Both the position numbers and the translations under genes were made by a program. A DNA stretch of 41,347 bases from Rickettsiales bacterium (GTDB taxonomy: Bacteria > Pseudomonadota > Alphaproteobacteria > Rickettsiales > Rickettsiaceae): assembly GCA_947505405.1 (NCBI GenBank), contig CANNHR010000006.1, positions 1-41,347 on the forward strand, read 5' to 3'. The notes beneath the pieces were generated by a model that was given only the letters and a program-made list of their open reading frames with translations, was not told the origin of the DNA and searched no databases. This document shows, one piece after another, positions 21,041 through 31,521 of this stretch (positions within the stretch are counted from its first letter, which is position 1; each line of letters starts with the position of its first letter).

Positions 21041-21970
21041 GTGAATAAAATGAGTGATATAAGAAATGTTGTATTTCCTTTAATAAAAGCTACTAAAATC
21101 CTTAATAGTTTGGCATTTGAACGCCTTTTGGGCACAGGGTTTTTAGTTAAAGGAGAAAATAATTTAGGCTTAACATCATCTAATGTTTTTCAAGATGAAA
21201 ATATTAAAAATATATACTGTATGTTTGTTATTTCTAATCAGTGGGAAGCGCGTCCTATAACAAATATAGTACATAATGAAATTTTAAATATTTCTTCATT
21301 TTCTATAATGGATAATCCTTACGAAAGCTGGATAAACGTTTCAAAAATAGAACATTATTCTTCTTGTAATTTTATGTTATGGGGATATCCAGATGAGTAT
21401 CTTTTTGATTATAATGGCAATGCTTCAAGACCTGATTTAGCATATCATCAAGGATATGTAATCAGAAGATTATCAAATATACCTAATCTAAAAGGAAAAG
21501 AACTATTTGAGATTAATTTAGTATTAAGCGAAGGATGTTATGGCTCACCATTAATAATACAAAATAACAACTGGGATTTAATTGGTATTTATATAGGTAG
21601 TCGTAAATTTATTATCAATAAATCTTATGAAAATATACTAAGCCTTATTAACAAAGATGATAGTTTTTGGGAAAAATTAAAAAGCGATAAAGAAAATTTT
21701 AGTATATTTGATATTTTTGATAAGGTACTTGAAAATCCGTTAACATCTTTGGGTATTAGTCTAATATATAATGAAATCAAAAGATACAGAATTAATGATT
21801 TAGAAACTAAAATATTATCTAAAGTAATTAGTAGTAAAGAAGATTTAAAAGAAATATTAAAAGAAATAATGAGTTTAATGAATGAACAAATTAGCATAAA
21901 TTATGGTTTAGCTACTAGACTCAGTAGTAGCTACCTGCAACTTCTTAGAACTACCACAAAAAATTTATAG
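21041..21970 (+). CDS. Trypsin-like-fold protein with degenerate catalytic motifs and helical C-terminal domain
   Basis: GTGFLVKGENNLGLTSSNVF matches the GTGFLV...LTxxHV box and EGCYGSPLI matches the GxSGSP box, with H to N and S to Y. Confidence 0.5.
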   Translation: MNKMSDIRNVVFPLIKATKILNSLAFERLLGTGFLVKGENNLGLTSSNVFQDENIKNIYCMFVISNQWEARPITNIVHNEILNISSFSIMDNPYESWINVSKIEHYSSCNFMLWGYPDEYLFDYNGNASRPDLAYHQGYVIRRLSNIPNLKGKELFEINLVLSEGCYGSPLIIQNNNWDLIGIYIGSRKFIINKSYENILSLINKDDSFWEKLKSDKENFSIFDIFDKVLENPLTSLGISLIYNEIKRYRINDLETKILSKVISSKEDLKEILKEIMSLMNEQISINYGLATRLSSSYLQLLRTTTKNL

Positions 21971-22024
21971 TGTCTGTAAGATTAAGTCTTGATTTGTACA
22001 AATGGGTCTACCGTCACCAGATGC

Positions 22025-25000
22025 CTATTTCTCGAAATCACGATCTTTGTTTTGTACAATCGGCGCCACCTGCCGTTGTTTTTCTATCTCTTGTCCAATG
22101 TCAGATTTTGGAGCAATATATTTCATCACATTTTTATCTTTGCCAATAGCAGTAAGATAATCTGATTTCTCACGATATCTACCATCCAAGAGCTCAACTG
22201 GCTGACCCTTTTTTATATTTATAAAGTCTTTTCTAATTCCTTCTAAAACATTATTAGTGCATGCGGTATCTACATGGCGAACAAAGGCGTTAATGCCTTT
22301 ATCTTTAAATGCCGTTAAACCATCTCGTAAATCCTTGGATTGCCCGAAACGCTGCAAGTTATTTACATTTTCCTTAAACAATTTACGATCTGACAGATTG
22401 CCCTTAAATTCTTCAAGAGTTTTATTGATATCCCTCTGGTTAGCATAATCTAGCAAATTATTATTTTTAACAGGAGAATAATCAAAGCCCCTTCCTTTAG
22501 ATATAGCCGCATCTACATATTTCATTATGATCTTATCTTTCGAAGCCTCCGCAATGTAGGACTTACCTTTAAGTTTATCTCTAGAATTTAAAATATCTGA
22601 TTGGCTTCCTAGATGACTTAATACTCGATCAATATTTGTCTCTTTAGCAAAATTGACTGCTTTTTCAAGACCTTGTTGTTCATAGGTTTTTAAAGCGGCT
22701 TCCATTCCAAGTTTAGAAAAACGATATAAAGACTGCATTTCTCCTTTGAACTTTTTGGATTGTTCTGGGTGCTTATGACTATGTTCTTGGGCAATCTCAT
22801 AAACTTTTAGACGATTAGTAAGATGCTCTAATGGCCTTCTCTCAGCAGTTTCCTTTAAATATGGAGCTAATTCTTGATGTTTAATTTTACTATCCTTTAG
22901 CAACTTAACTACATCTTCTTCCTTCCCTAGTTTATCACATGTATCTACCCTGCTTATATCCAGCAAGCTAGCTCTCTGAGCGTATCGTTGACATTCATTG
23001 AACATATCTTTGGCAGTAGTGGCAATGTCAGCAGATTTCTGCATCGTTTTAAACAAGTTCTTTTCTGGTACGATATTGTGTTTGATGAGGAAACTTCTCT
23101 CTCTAACCAATGATTCTATAAGTTGCGGATCGGTATTTAGTTTACGATCAGCTAGTTTTTCAAAGATTGCTGGCGATTCCTTAGCTAGTTTATGAGCTAG
23201 CTGTTGCTCCTTTCTTAAAATCGGTAATAATTCCTCAAATGTCTTAGCTTGGGTTTTTTCCTTATTCAGCTCGGCAAACTCCATATCACTCTTTGCTTGA
23301 TGCAATGCTGATTCCGTTATTCTGGTCATCGCACCTTTAAATGCATTTTGTATTTCTTTTTCTCCACCTTCCCCTATATCAGTCTTGTCCTTATTATCCT
23401 GCTGCAATATGTCGTTAAAGTCGCCTACTCTTTCTGGGCGGACAATTTCTACAAACGCCCCTTTGCCTTGTAGCTCGTCTTTGGCTGTATCTATGGTTTT
23501 AGATGTGACTGCATGCTGGCCATCATTGTCAGCAGCGATAATTATTTTTTCTCCTGTTGCAGACCGATAGTTCTTGATGTTGCTAATGCCCAGCGAACAA
23601 AGCACTTTGACTTGGATGTCTTTATTATTTACATCATTCGCCAATGCTTGCTTTACTGATAAGGCTGTCTCTAAACCTTCGGCAATGATAGTAACATTAA
23701 CCTTGCCTTTTGGCGTATTGTCTCCCCTACCCACTTCTACAAACGAACCAGCTATTTTGCCAAACGATTTCTTCGCTATATCTACATCTGCTTTCCCACC
23801 AGTCCGCTTATCAAGCAGTATCTGCTGACCACCAGTTACCACACCTTGTTTATTCCTAGCAAAGGCGACTATTGCGGGCAGATACTGGTTTTGGTTTTTT
23901 ATTCCAGTCGTCTTTATATCAACCCCAACATCACAAGTAATGCCTCGTCTTTGAGTAAGGTAACGATGAGCTACAGATCTATCACCTATATCCTTGGCTC
24001 GCTCATGTAGCTTAGCCACCAACACTTGTTTTGCTTTTGCCACGCGTTCTTCAGCTTGTTTTTCCTTGAGATATTTTTCAGTTAAATCACTATTTTTATG
24101 ATCATGTACTAGACTTAAATTACCGCTTTGGGCTAAATTTTGCATACCACATTCGCGCCTTAAATATTCGGCTGCCGCCTTAAAATCACAAGCTTGCTTT
24201 TCTTGTACAAGGGCAAAGATATCTCCGCCTGTGCTGCTGCTAAAGTCATACCACGTACCCATACGCTCACCGCTAATACGCACGGCAATCTTGCCATGCT
24301 CACCAAACCGCAAAGTCCTGCCATCAGATAGTTTTTTATTCGGCTCACCAAGTAAGTCTCTTGCTATCTGCTCGGTTTTAAACCTGGCTGCACTCCGTAA
24401 TTGCTCTGATTCATTATCCCAAACTGCCTTTTGCTGCATATTTCTTGTTACATTACTAGCAGCTTTTCTGGCAAAATCAGCTTGCGCATAAAAACGTTGC
24501 TTGGCTGATTGACTGGATTTATTAACGCCCAGAATAGTATCGACACTAGAGATGCGATCAAGATTATGACTAGAACTATGATTATTCTCCTTAGTTTTTG
24601 CCTGTATAGCATTATTAGCTACTACTGCATTCCCACCAACGGCAATTTTCTCTTGCACATGAACCATACTTGCCGCTTCTTCTTGCCCCATCATCATATC
24701 TGCTCCTATACTATCTAGCACTGCCTCAACTCTCTCTGGTAGTACTTGCGGTGGTTTATAATCATAATACTCACTTTTAGGTAGATACTTATCAGACAAT
24801 GCCAGTATATGCTTGGCAGTAAAGTCAAACGCCCCCTCAACCAGGCTGCCAAAAAAGCCTTTGTTTTTCTCATAATCAATATTGAACTCTTGTTTGACTA
24901 GATCTGCTTTCGTCAAATAGCTTAAACTACTGCCTATCTCTGGATCATGACCTAACTGCTTGACTAAATGAACAGTATTCATAGTCGCCTGATTATTGAT

Positions 25001-27121
25001 ATACAGCTTTAGCTCATTGACGTGCCGTGACAATGCCACATAACTATTACGCACTCCCGCAAATCCATCATGGAAAACAAATACATCCTTAATTGACGCC
25101 GCTTGCGATTTAAATACCGTGGTCGCATAGCCATGCCTAAAGCCGCTATATATACTCGGGTTAAATGATATCTCTTTGGCCTTATTATCCTTATCGCCAT
25201 TCTCTAAGCGCAAAACAAACTTATCTTTTGTCACACGCACTAATTGTGCTAAATCACCGTTAGTCAAACCTAGCTCTTTGTTAGTTTGCTTGATCAAAAT
25301 ACGATCGCCATGCATATAATGATGGCCACCAACAGCTATCTCCTCACCAGAGAGCGCCCCTTCTAGCTTTAAATACTGCCTTGCACCATGATTCAACGCC
25401 TCCACGTCTTGATTCTTAACAGCAATAATCAATCTGCCTGTAGTTCTCTCCTCGCTCTGATTCCAAGCCGCTAACAGACTCTGCATCGATTCATTCGCAT
25501 TTTTATCTATTATAATGCGATTTTGCACCTGCAATATACCAACTCCAGTAGCCACCTCTCCCTTAGAAAATGCCATAGCAACTGATTTGCCCCAATCAGA
25601 CTTCTGTCTCTGAATATCAAGGAGAGTAGTTGACCCATAACTACCCGCAAATACCTCAAACATACCACCACGTTGTACCGAAGCTAATTGTCTCTCATCC
25701 CCAGCTAATATAACGTTACACTTCCTGGTTGCTGCTACTCTTAACAACTCATGATAATCTTCATTGCCAATCATTCCAGCTTCATCAACAACCAACAAGC
25801 TATATTTAGGTAGCTCAAATCTACCGTGACGCAACTTAAATAACATACCCTTAACAGTCTCATTCTGCTCAAAGCCATCTTTCTTAGCAAGCTCCTCCCT
25901 CACTTTATGTGTGGGAGCAAGACCTATCACATTAACTCCGCAAGACCCAGCAATGGAAGCGACCTGCCCTAATACATGTGATTTACCAGCGCCCGCACGG
26001 CCTCTAACTATCCGTACTCCACTTTCTTCTAGTAATAGATGCGACAACGCCAGAAGCTGCTCCTCTGACAATGAATTACGTGCATTCTTTATTAATCTAT
26101 TGGCATTATCAATGGCTTTTAACCCGCCCATAGAGATCACATTCTTACCAGCGGCTACATAACCACTAAGGCGCAACAGCTTCTCTTCTTCCCCGCGGAC
26201 TTCAATAGTAGTGTAATAGCCGGTTTTAATACCATTTTCATCAAACAACTCAAGTAATGATTTGTTAGACAGAGCATCCTCTACCAACCTTTCTCTTACT
26301 TCTACTTCAGGAATGAACTTAACAGCTCTTTTCAAATCAGCTTTATTAAATACACTCATATGATTTGTCACTTTCACTAGCACCCTCTGGCCAGAGTTTA
26401 AATGCTCTATATTAGCAAGACGCCTATCTTCGTTCCTTTCTACAGCTTGGTTTAATACACTACGCATACGCACAGGTCCGATATGCTCCTGGGGATTAAA
26501 TGCAATCGCATCAACTCTATTTTCTAAACCTAATTCTTTAAAATAGTCGTTGGTTATATTCTTTAGCTCTTCATGTATTTGCTGTAATTCTGGAACAACA
26601 TACGCTCTCTTCCCAGCTTTTTTAAACTCGGGATTCAGGTCGGTTGCCTTTTCACCAAATGACAAACCATTTTTTGTAAATCTTCGGGTAGTAACTAATA
26701 AATGAGCATGCCAGTTCTTCTCTCCATCATGCGGCTGGTGAATATCAATCTGAACTCCTAACCGTTCTTTTATCCATTCTCTTTTTGCTACTAATCGGTG
26801 TACTATTTCTATTCTATCTTGAAGTGTTAGTTCTTTATCGTCTGGTAGTGCTAGTACGATATCTTTAAGTAACTGACTATCCTTTCTTTTTTCACACTTC
26901 TCTATTTCATTCATTAGCTCGGCAACAGATTTATATTTTTGATCTACTCCATCTGGTAACATTATTTCATGATAAACGTTATCGCCTTTATTTTGAAAGT
27001 TATAAATTATATCTGTTTGCTCATCTTTGACTTTTATTCTGGCGTTATAAGCTCCCTTACAACAGGCACTACCACCTGAAGAACGACCTACTATTTCTAT
27101 TCTTGCGAATTGAATTGCCAT
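22025..27121 (-). CDS. traA: Ti-type TraA: MobA/MobL relaxase, RecD-like helicase, TOPRIM-type primase region
   Basis: N-terminus MAIQFARIEIVGRSSGGSACCKGAYNAR, HAHLLVTTRR, Walker A GRAGAGKSH, VVDEAGMIG, TVFKSQAASIKDVFVF, IIAEGLETALSVKQAL. Confidence 0.9.
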   Translation of the reverse strand: MAIQFARIEIVGRSSGGSACCKGAYNARIKVKDEQTDIIYNFQNKGDNVYHEIMLPDGVDQKYKSVAELMNEIEKCEKRKDSQLLKDIVLALPDDKELTLQDRIEIVHRLVAKREWIKERLGVQIDIHQPHDGEKNWHAHLLVTTRRFTKNGLSFGEKATDLNPEFKKAGKRAYVVPELQQIHEELKNITNDYFKELGLENRVDAIAFNPQEHIGPVRMRSVLNQAVERNEDRRLANIEHLNSGQRVLVKVTNHMSVFNKADLKRAVKFIPEVEVRERLVEDALSNKSLLELFDENGIKTGYYTTIEVRGEEEKLLRLSGYVAAGKNVISMGGLKAIDNANRLIKNARNSLSEEQLLALSHLLLEESGVRIVRGRAGAGKSHVLGQVASIAGSCGVNVIGLAPTHKVREELAKKDGFEQNETVKGMLFKLRHGRFELPKYSLLVVDEAGMIGNEDYHELLRVAATRKCNVILAGDERQLASVQRGGMFEVFAGSYGSTTLLDIQRQKSDWGKSVAMAFSKGEVATGVGILQVQNRIIIDKNANESMQSLLAAWNQSEERTTGRLIIAVKNQDVEALNHGARQYLKLEGALSGEEIAVGGHHYMHGDRILIKQTNKELGLTNGDLAQLVRVTKDKFVLRLENGDKDNKAKEISFNPSIYSGFRHGYATTVFKSQAASIKDVFVFHDGFAGVRNSYVALSRHVNELKLYINNQATMNTVHLVKQLGHDPEIGSSLSYLTKADLVKQEFNIDYEKNKGFFGSLVEGAFDFTAKHILALSDKYLPKSEYYDYKPPQVLPERVEAVLDSIGADMMMGQEEAASMVHVQEKIAVGGNAVVANNAIQAKTKENNHSSSHNLDRISSVDTILGVNKSSQSAKQRFYAQADFARKAASNVTRNMQQKAVWDNESEQLRSAARFKTEQIARDLLGEPNKKLSDGRTLRFGEHGKIAVRISGERMGTWYDFSSSTGGDIFALVQEKQACDFKAAAEYLRRECGMQNLAQSGNLSLVHDHKNSDLTEKYLKEKQAEERVAKAKQVLVAKLHERAKDIGDRSVAHRYLTQRRGITCDVGVDIKTTGIKNQNQYLPAIVAFARNKQGVVTGGQQILLDKRTGGKADVDIAKKSFGKIAGSFVEVGRGDNTPKGKVNVTIIAEGLETALSVKQALANDVNNKDIQVKVLCSLGISNIKNYRSATGEKIIIAADNDGQHAVTSKTIDTAKDELQGKGAFVEIVRPERVGDFNDILQQDNKDKTDIGEGGEKEIQNAFKGAMTRITESALHQAKSDMEFAELNKEKTQAKTFEELLPILRKEQQLAHKLAKESPAIFEKLADRKLNTDPQLIESLVRERSFLIKHNIVPEKNLFKTMQKSADIATTAKDMFNECQRYAQRASLLDISRVDTCDKLGKEEDVVKLLKDSKIKHQELAPYLKETAERRPLEHLTNRLKVYEIAQEHSHKHPEQSKKFKGEMQSLYRFSKLGMEAALKTYEQQGLEKAVNFAKETNIDRVLSHLGSQSDILNSRDKLKGKSYIAEASKDKIIMKYVDAAISKGRGFDYSPVKNNNLLDYANQRDINKTLEEFKGNLSDRKLFKENVNNLQRFGQSKDLRDGLTAFKDKGINAFVRHVDTACTNNVLEGIRKDFINIKKGQPVELLDGRYREKSDYLTAIGKDKNVMKYIAPKSDIGQEIEKQRQVAPIVQNKDRDFEK

Positions 27122-27448
27122 TTGTTAAAACTCAGAACTACTTATCTACATTTATATATAAAATACTATAATAGAAAAGCATGTTGGTTACAACATATAT
27201 TGCGTATACCATTATTCTGCGAATGAATGTTATAACTTTATCTCAACTCAAGAAAAAAAATTTATAGTATTGGACAATATAGTTTAGGTATAAGTAAAGT
27301 AGGTATGGTAGGCAACGGAGAAATATGATACATTGTTATATATGTTAGGAATTGATAATATTATTTAGTTATAAATGATTTGATAATTTACTATTTTTCT
27401 ATAAACTAAATTGGTAAACTGGGTATAATTAATCAAAGATTTATTATT
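27122..27448. promoter_or_regulatory. Divergent intergenic region; candidate oriT and bidirectional promoters
   Basis: 327-bp AT-rich gap between divergent Ti-type traA and traD, the arrangement in which oriT lies in Ti/RSF1010-like systems. No nic site identified with confidence. Confidence 0.35.
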
Positions 27449-27901
27449 ATGCAAAATGTAGTAGAGCAAAAAGTTAGATTAGAGCAAAAGAAAAACAGAT
27501 TGATTGCTGAAGAGACAAGATTAAAACTCAAAGAACGTAAAATGCGCACTCGTCATTTAATTGAAGTCGGTGGATTAGTTACTAAGGCTGGTTTAGATTA
27601 TTTACCCACTAATGCTTTATACGGCGCGTTACTATCAATTGCCGAATCATTAGAAACTAATCAGGTAATTAAAGAACAATGGACTAAAATCGGTAAAACT
27701 AAGTTAGATCAAGAACAAACAAATAAACATGCAGTGATTTTAAAGTTCGGACAAGAACCGAGTAGCGATATTCGTAAAATCATTAGGAATAATGGCTTAA
27801 GATGGAATAAGCTGCGCCTTGAGTGGTACGGATATGTTGCTAATGTTGATTCTTTAAAAAATGATCTTAGTGCAACTCAATATCAAATTGAAGAACTTTA
27901 A
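27449..27901 (+). CDS. traD: Ti-type conjugal transfer protein TraD (small)
   Basis: 150 aa, LKLKERKMRTRHLIEVGGLVTKAGLDYLPTNALYGALLSI; divergent from relaxase. Confidence 0.75.
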   Translation: MQNVVEQKVRLEQKKNRLIAEETRLKLKERKMRTRHLIEVGGLVTKAGLDYLPTNALYGALLSIAESLETNQVIKEQWTKIGKTKLDQEQTNKHAVILKFGQEPSSDIRKIIRNNGLRWNKLRLEWYGYVANVDSLKNDLSATQYQIEEL

Positions 27902-28411
27902 ATATGAGGTTTTATGAGTGCGCCAAGCAAAGTGCGTAAAATTCAATCGGTGGGAATCTGACCTATGCAAAGTCTAACCAACAGCATAGAAGCAACTATT
28001 GCATTGCAGGAGGTGACGAATGTGATGAAGCCAATAGAAGCGACATATCAGGCTGCAACGCAAGTGAAGGTGTTGAGTCCCGAAATGTACCATATTATAG
28101 AGGCCGACGTTTTTCATTGTGCGGAAGGCAGCATGAAGGGTGACGCAATGGTAAGTCATCACTCACTCTATCGGAGTCTAAGTCCGTGGCATGATATGAG
28201 ATGGAGTTTACGTAAACTTGGGAGATCTTCTGTGTTCTCGAAAGAGTATGTTAGAACTAGTCAAAACAGGTGAGAACTGGCAAATGATGCAGAAGAAGTC
28301 GGACTGACTGATAGTACTCGGAGCATAGGAAAGCTATGTACATGGGGAAGCGGTCAGCAATGGAAAGCCTGGTTAAGTACCAGTCATAATAATACACTGA
28401 GGTTATAATAA

Positions 28412-28906
28412 ATGATGCAGGTTAAACTTAATCAGATAGCTAGAAGAGCGAAGCAAGATAAACAACTAAAATTCACATCGTTAATACATCATGTGAATGA
28501 GGCTAATCTTGCAGAATGCTATCAAGAACTAAAAGCTAATAAAGCTTGTGGGATTGACGGTGAGACAGTTGAAGCTTACGGTAAAAATTTAAAAGAAAGA
28601 CTTAGTCAATTAGTGGAGTCGATGAAGTCAAAGCAATATCGTCCAAAGCCAGTAAAGAGGGTCTATATCCCAAAAGCTGGTAAGAACGAGAAGCGTGGCC
28701 TTGGCATACCATCAGTTGAAGACAAATTAGTTCAAATTATGCTAAAGAAAATCTTAGAACAGATTTATGAAGCAGAGTTTTTGGATGTATCTTATGGATT
28801 CAGGCCTAAGTTAAGCTGTCATGATGCAGTAAAAGCATTAAACAAAGCGGTTATGACTAAACCGACTAATTATATTGTAGAAGTAGATATCAAAGGGTTC
28901 TTTGAT
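28412..28906 (+). pseudogene. ltrA: Group II intron reverse transcriptase/maturase, fragment 1
   Basis: YQELKANKACGIDGETVEAY...VKRVYIPKAGKNEKRGLGIPSVEDKLVQ...YGFRPKLSCHDAV...VEVDIKGFFD, cut at 28906. Confidence 0.9.
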
Positions 28907-30982
28907 TAGGCATCTTGATACTCCTTTCTAAAATCCACATCATAAAGGTGACCATTTTTTAACTGATTAAATAATTTAATTGTTTCATAATGGTCGGGGA
29001 ACAAATAAGCGTTTGTTTCCGTATTTTTAGATACTTTAACTCGGCCATTATGAATTCTATCATAAATCCAGTGCCTATCTACAGCTATTTTTTGGGCGAC
29101 TTGAGTTACAGATAAAAATCCTTCTTTGCGTAATTGATGAGATTGTGATTCTTTTTGTAATAGCCGGTGCTTGAGACGAATAGTTTGTACCGTGCTGGGT
29201 ATTACATAGGGCTTCATAGGTGAACGATAACCTTCAGCAGTTAATTGTTGAGCAATAGATTCATCATTTATACCTTTCTGACTTAGGTCGATTATTTTTC
29301 TCTCCATTTCTTTTGACGATGATAATTCTTTAAAAGAACCTACACGAACATTAATTGACGTTAATTGACGTTGTTGTTGTATCACCACCTTTCCATACAA
29401 TCCGTACAGATATAGTATCACGTTCTTGACGATGAACAACAACTTTATCAATAAGGCAGCGTAAAAATTCTTTACGTTGTTTGTGAGATAACTCTGGCTT
29501 GCTCCATATGGTGGGTAATTGTTTGCCAATATCTCTAAAAGCACATTTAATTTCATCAGGAATTTCAATAGAGTACTTTTCTTTTGATTTTTCTTCAATG
29601 ATTTTTTTTGCTTGTTTAAGAGCAAGTAATGCTTGTTCCCATCGTTTTTCTAATTCGGCAGCAACTAGTCTATTATAGGGGTCGACCTGGTTAAATTGTG
29701 CTTCAGCTAATTTAGCTTGATAACTCAAACGTTCTAATTTTTGCTGCTGAGCTTTAAGCACCGATTGGGTTTCAAGATCCTTCTCCTTTAAAGAGGTTTC
29801 ATAAGCATTTAATTCTACCGGTGAGAGTGCTTCAAAAAAAGCTTTAATTACATATTCATCAATTGAATCCGCGGACAAAAATTGACAGATTGGGGTACGA
29901 TATTGGGTTCTGAGATGGTTACATAAGTAACGATTTCCACCTTTATACTGAACGCACATTTTATGACCACAGGCACCACAGAAAATTATGCCTTGCAGTA
30001 AAGCTGCTCCGTAACGTGGCACACCACGAGTTTTATTGCGAGTATATTCGGCATAATTTTGTTTAAGCATGTTTTCGATTTTACCAAATACATCAGTTGA
30101 AATATAGGCAGGATATTTGTTTGGAATAACAATTTTCCATTGTTCTGGCGGTAATTTTCGTGTTACTTTATCCACTGCAGAAGGTCCTATTTTAGAGGTA
30201 CGAGTTTTTCCATAAACGAAAGTACCAGCATAGGCTGGGTTTTTAAGGACATTAGATAAAGTAGCTAACGTCGGTTTACGCCACTCTAGTTGTTTAAATT
30301 TATCATAGCGCGGCATCATTAGCCCATGCTTATTAAAGTAAGCTAATGTTTGTGATATTGTTTTTACTTGCAGAAAAATATTAAAAACACGTTGAATACT
30401 GTCCTGGACTTCACGATTAGGATCTTTTTCAACTTGGTTAAGGCAGTTACGCAATAATCCAACTGGTAACGATAGAGCTAACTCTCCACGTTGTGCTTTG
30501 TTTAATAATCCTGCCGTTAGTCGAGCACGGATTGTGCTTAGCTCTACTTCTGCTAATTGACCTTTTAAACCCAAAAGCAAACGCCCATTCATACTAGATG
30601 GATCATAAACACCATCACGATCAGCAATTAAGCAATGGCGATAGCCACAAACATCTAATAGTGGATACCAGTCTGAGCAATTGCGAGATAATCGTGTCAC
30701 GTCAAATGATAAAATAATACCAACTTCACCAAGTGTTACTTGTGTTAGTAATGATTTAAATCCTTCGCGATGCTTAGCTTCTGCACCTGTTAATCCAAGG
30801 TCGGCATCTATTATCTCAATATTATTTGCTTGCCAACCAAATTCAAAAGCGCGTTGTTTAAGCGCATACTGCAATTTTAGACTTTCTTGATTGGTTAGAG
30901 TCTGGTGCAATGTTGACTGTCGAATATAAATTATTGCTTTGAGAGCCAAGTGTTGTGATGTTATTAGTTCTGATGTGTTCAT
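28906..30982 (-). pseudogene. Large serine recombinase, frameshifted by a 10-bp tandem duplication
   Basis: AIIYIRQSTLHQTLTNQESLKLQYAL...LSFDVTRLSRN, recombinase domain, zinc ribbon CGACGHKM. ORF 29351-30982 continues in ORF 28906-29625 after a frame change at TTAATTGACG x2. Confidence 0.85.
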
Positions 30983-31079
30983 AGGTAATATCCTGACAAA
31001 TATTTAATAGTTCGGTTAAGATTTCATTTTGTTGTTTTTCTGATAATCGCTGCCAGACTTGTTTTGGTGGTTGAGGCAT
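30970..31079 (-). CDS. Small accessory ORF of the serine-recombinase element
   Basis: MPQPPKQVWQRLSEKQQNEILTELLNICQDITYEH, overlapping both neighbouring genes. The ORF track extends it to 30858. Confidence 0.4.
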
Positions 31080-31360
31080 AAGCTTGGTATCTCCATTCCT
31101 AAGTTAGTCAATGCTAGAATGCTCTCGCATGTTAACTTAGTTGCAGGAATTCGAGGTACAAAAGCAATATTAGTAGCATCAATAGGAATATAGAGTCGAG
31201 TTAGATGCTGGTACTCAACATAAACAAATCCTTCATTACCTGGTGAATTGCGCCATTCTAATACATGAAAAGAATGACCAAATAGTGGGTGCGTGGGATC
31301 TACTACTTTTACTTTTTTGATATCTTTTAAATTCGGGTTGTTGAAAGGGCTATTAAGATG
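31016..31360 (-). CDS. DUF5372-like accessory protein of serine-recombinase element, no ATG start visible
   Basis: Minus-strand frame ...KVKVVDPTHPLFGHSFHVLEWRNSPGNEGFVYVEYQHLTRLYIPIDATNIAFVPRIPATKLTCESILAL..., similar to short proteins next to serine recombinases. Confidence 0.45.
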   Translation of the reverse strand, partial: HLNSPFNNPNLKDIKKVKVVDPTHPLFGHSFHVLEWRNSPGNEGFVYVEYQHLTRLYIPIDATNIAFVPRIPATKLTCESILALTNLGMEIPSLCLNHQNKSGSDYQKNNKMKS

Positions 31361-31374
31361 GTTGATCGTTTGAT

Positions 31375-31521
31375 AATGTGAATCACTATTGGCTACAACG
31401 GTGCTTGGAGGAGAAAATTATTGATCGTAATCTATTATGTTTGGTAAGAAAGTTCCTAAAAGCTGGAGTAGTTGAAGATGGAAAGCAGTTAGCAACGGAG
31501 GTAGGAACTCCTCAAGGTGGG
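31375..31521 (+). pseudogene. ltrA: Group II intron RT, fragment 2
   Basis: NVNHYWLQRCLEEKIIDRNLLCLVRKFLKAGVVEDGKQLATEVGTPQGG, the segment expected between FFD and [11 protein letters not shown]. Confidence 0.9.

Larger units (their letters stand above)
28907..31374 (-). mobile_element. Large-serine-recombinase mobile element inserted in the intron RT gene
   Basis: RT reading stops at 28906 and resumes at 31375. TTTGAT present at both junctions (28901-28906 and 31369-31374). Confidence 0.85.

Noticed and set aside
22257-26162. Several plus-strand ORFs of 60-86 aa
   Set aside because: Antisense to the intact 1698-aa relaxase ORF; shadow ORFs.
27965-28273. 102-aa ORF on + strand
   Set aside because: Lies within the group II intron 5' structured RNA; no protein-like features.
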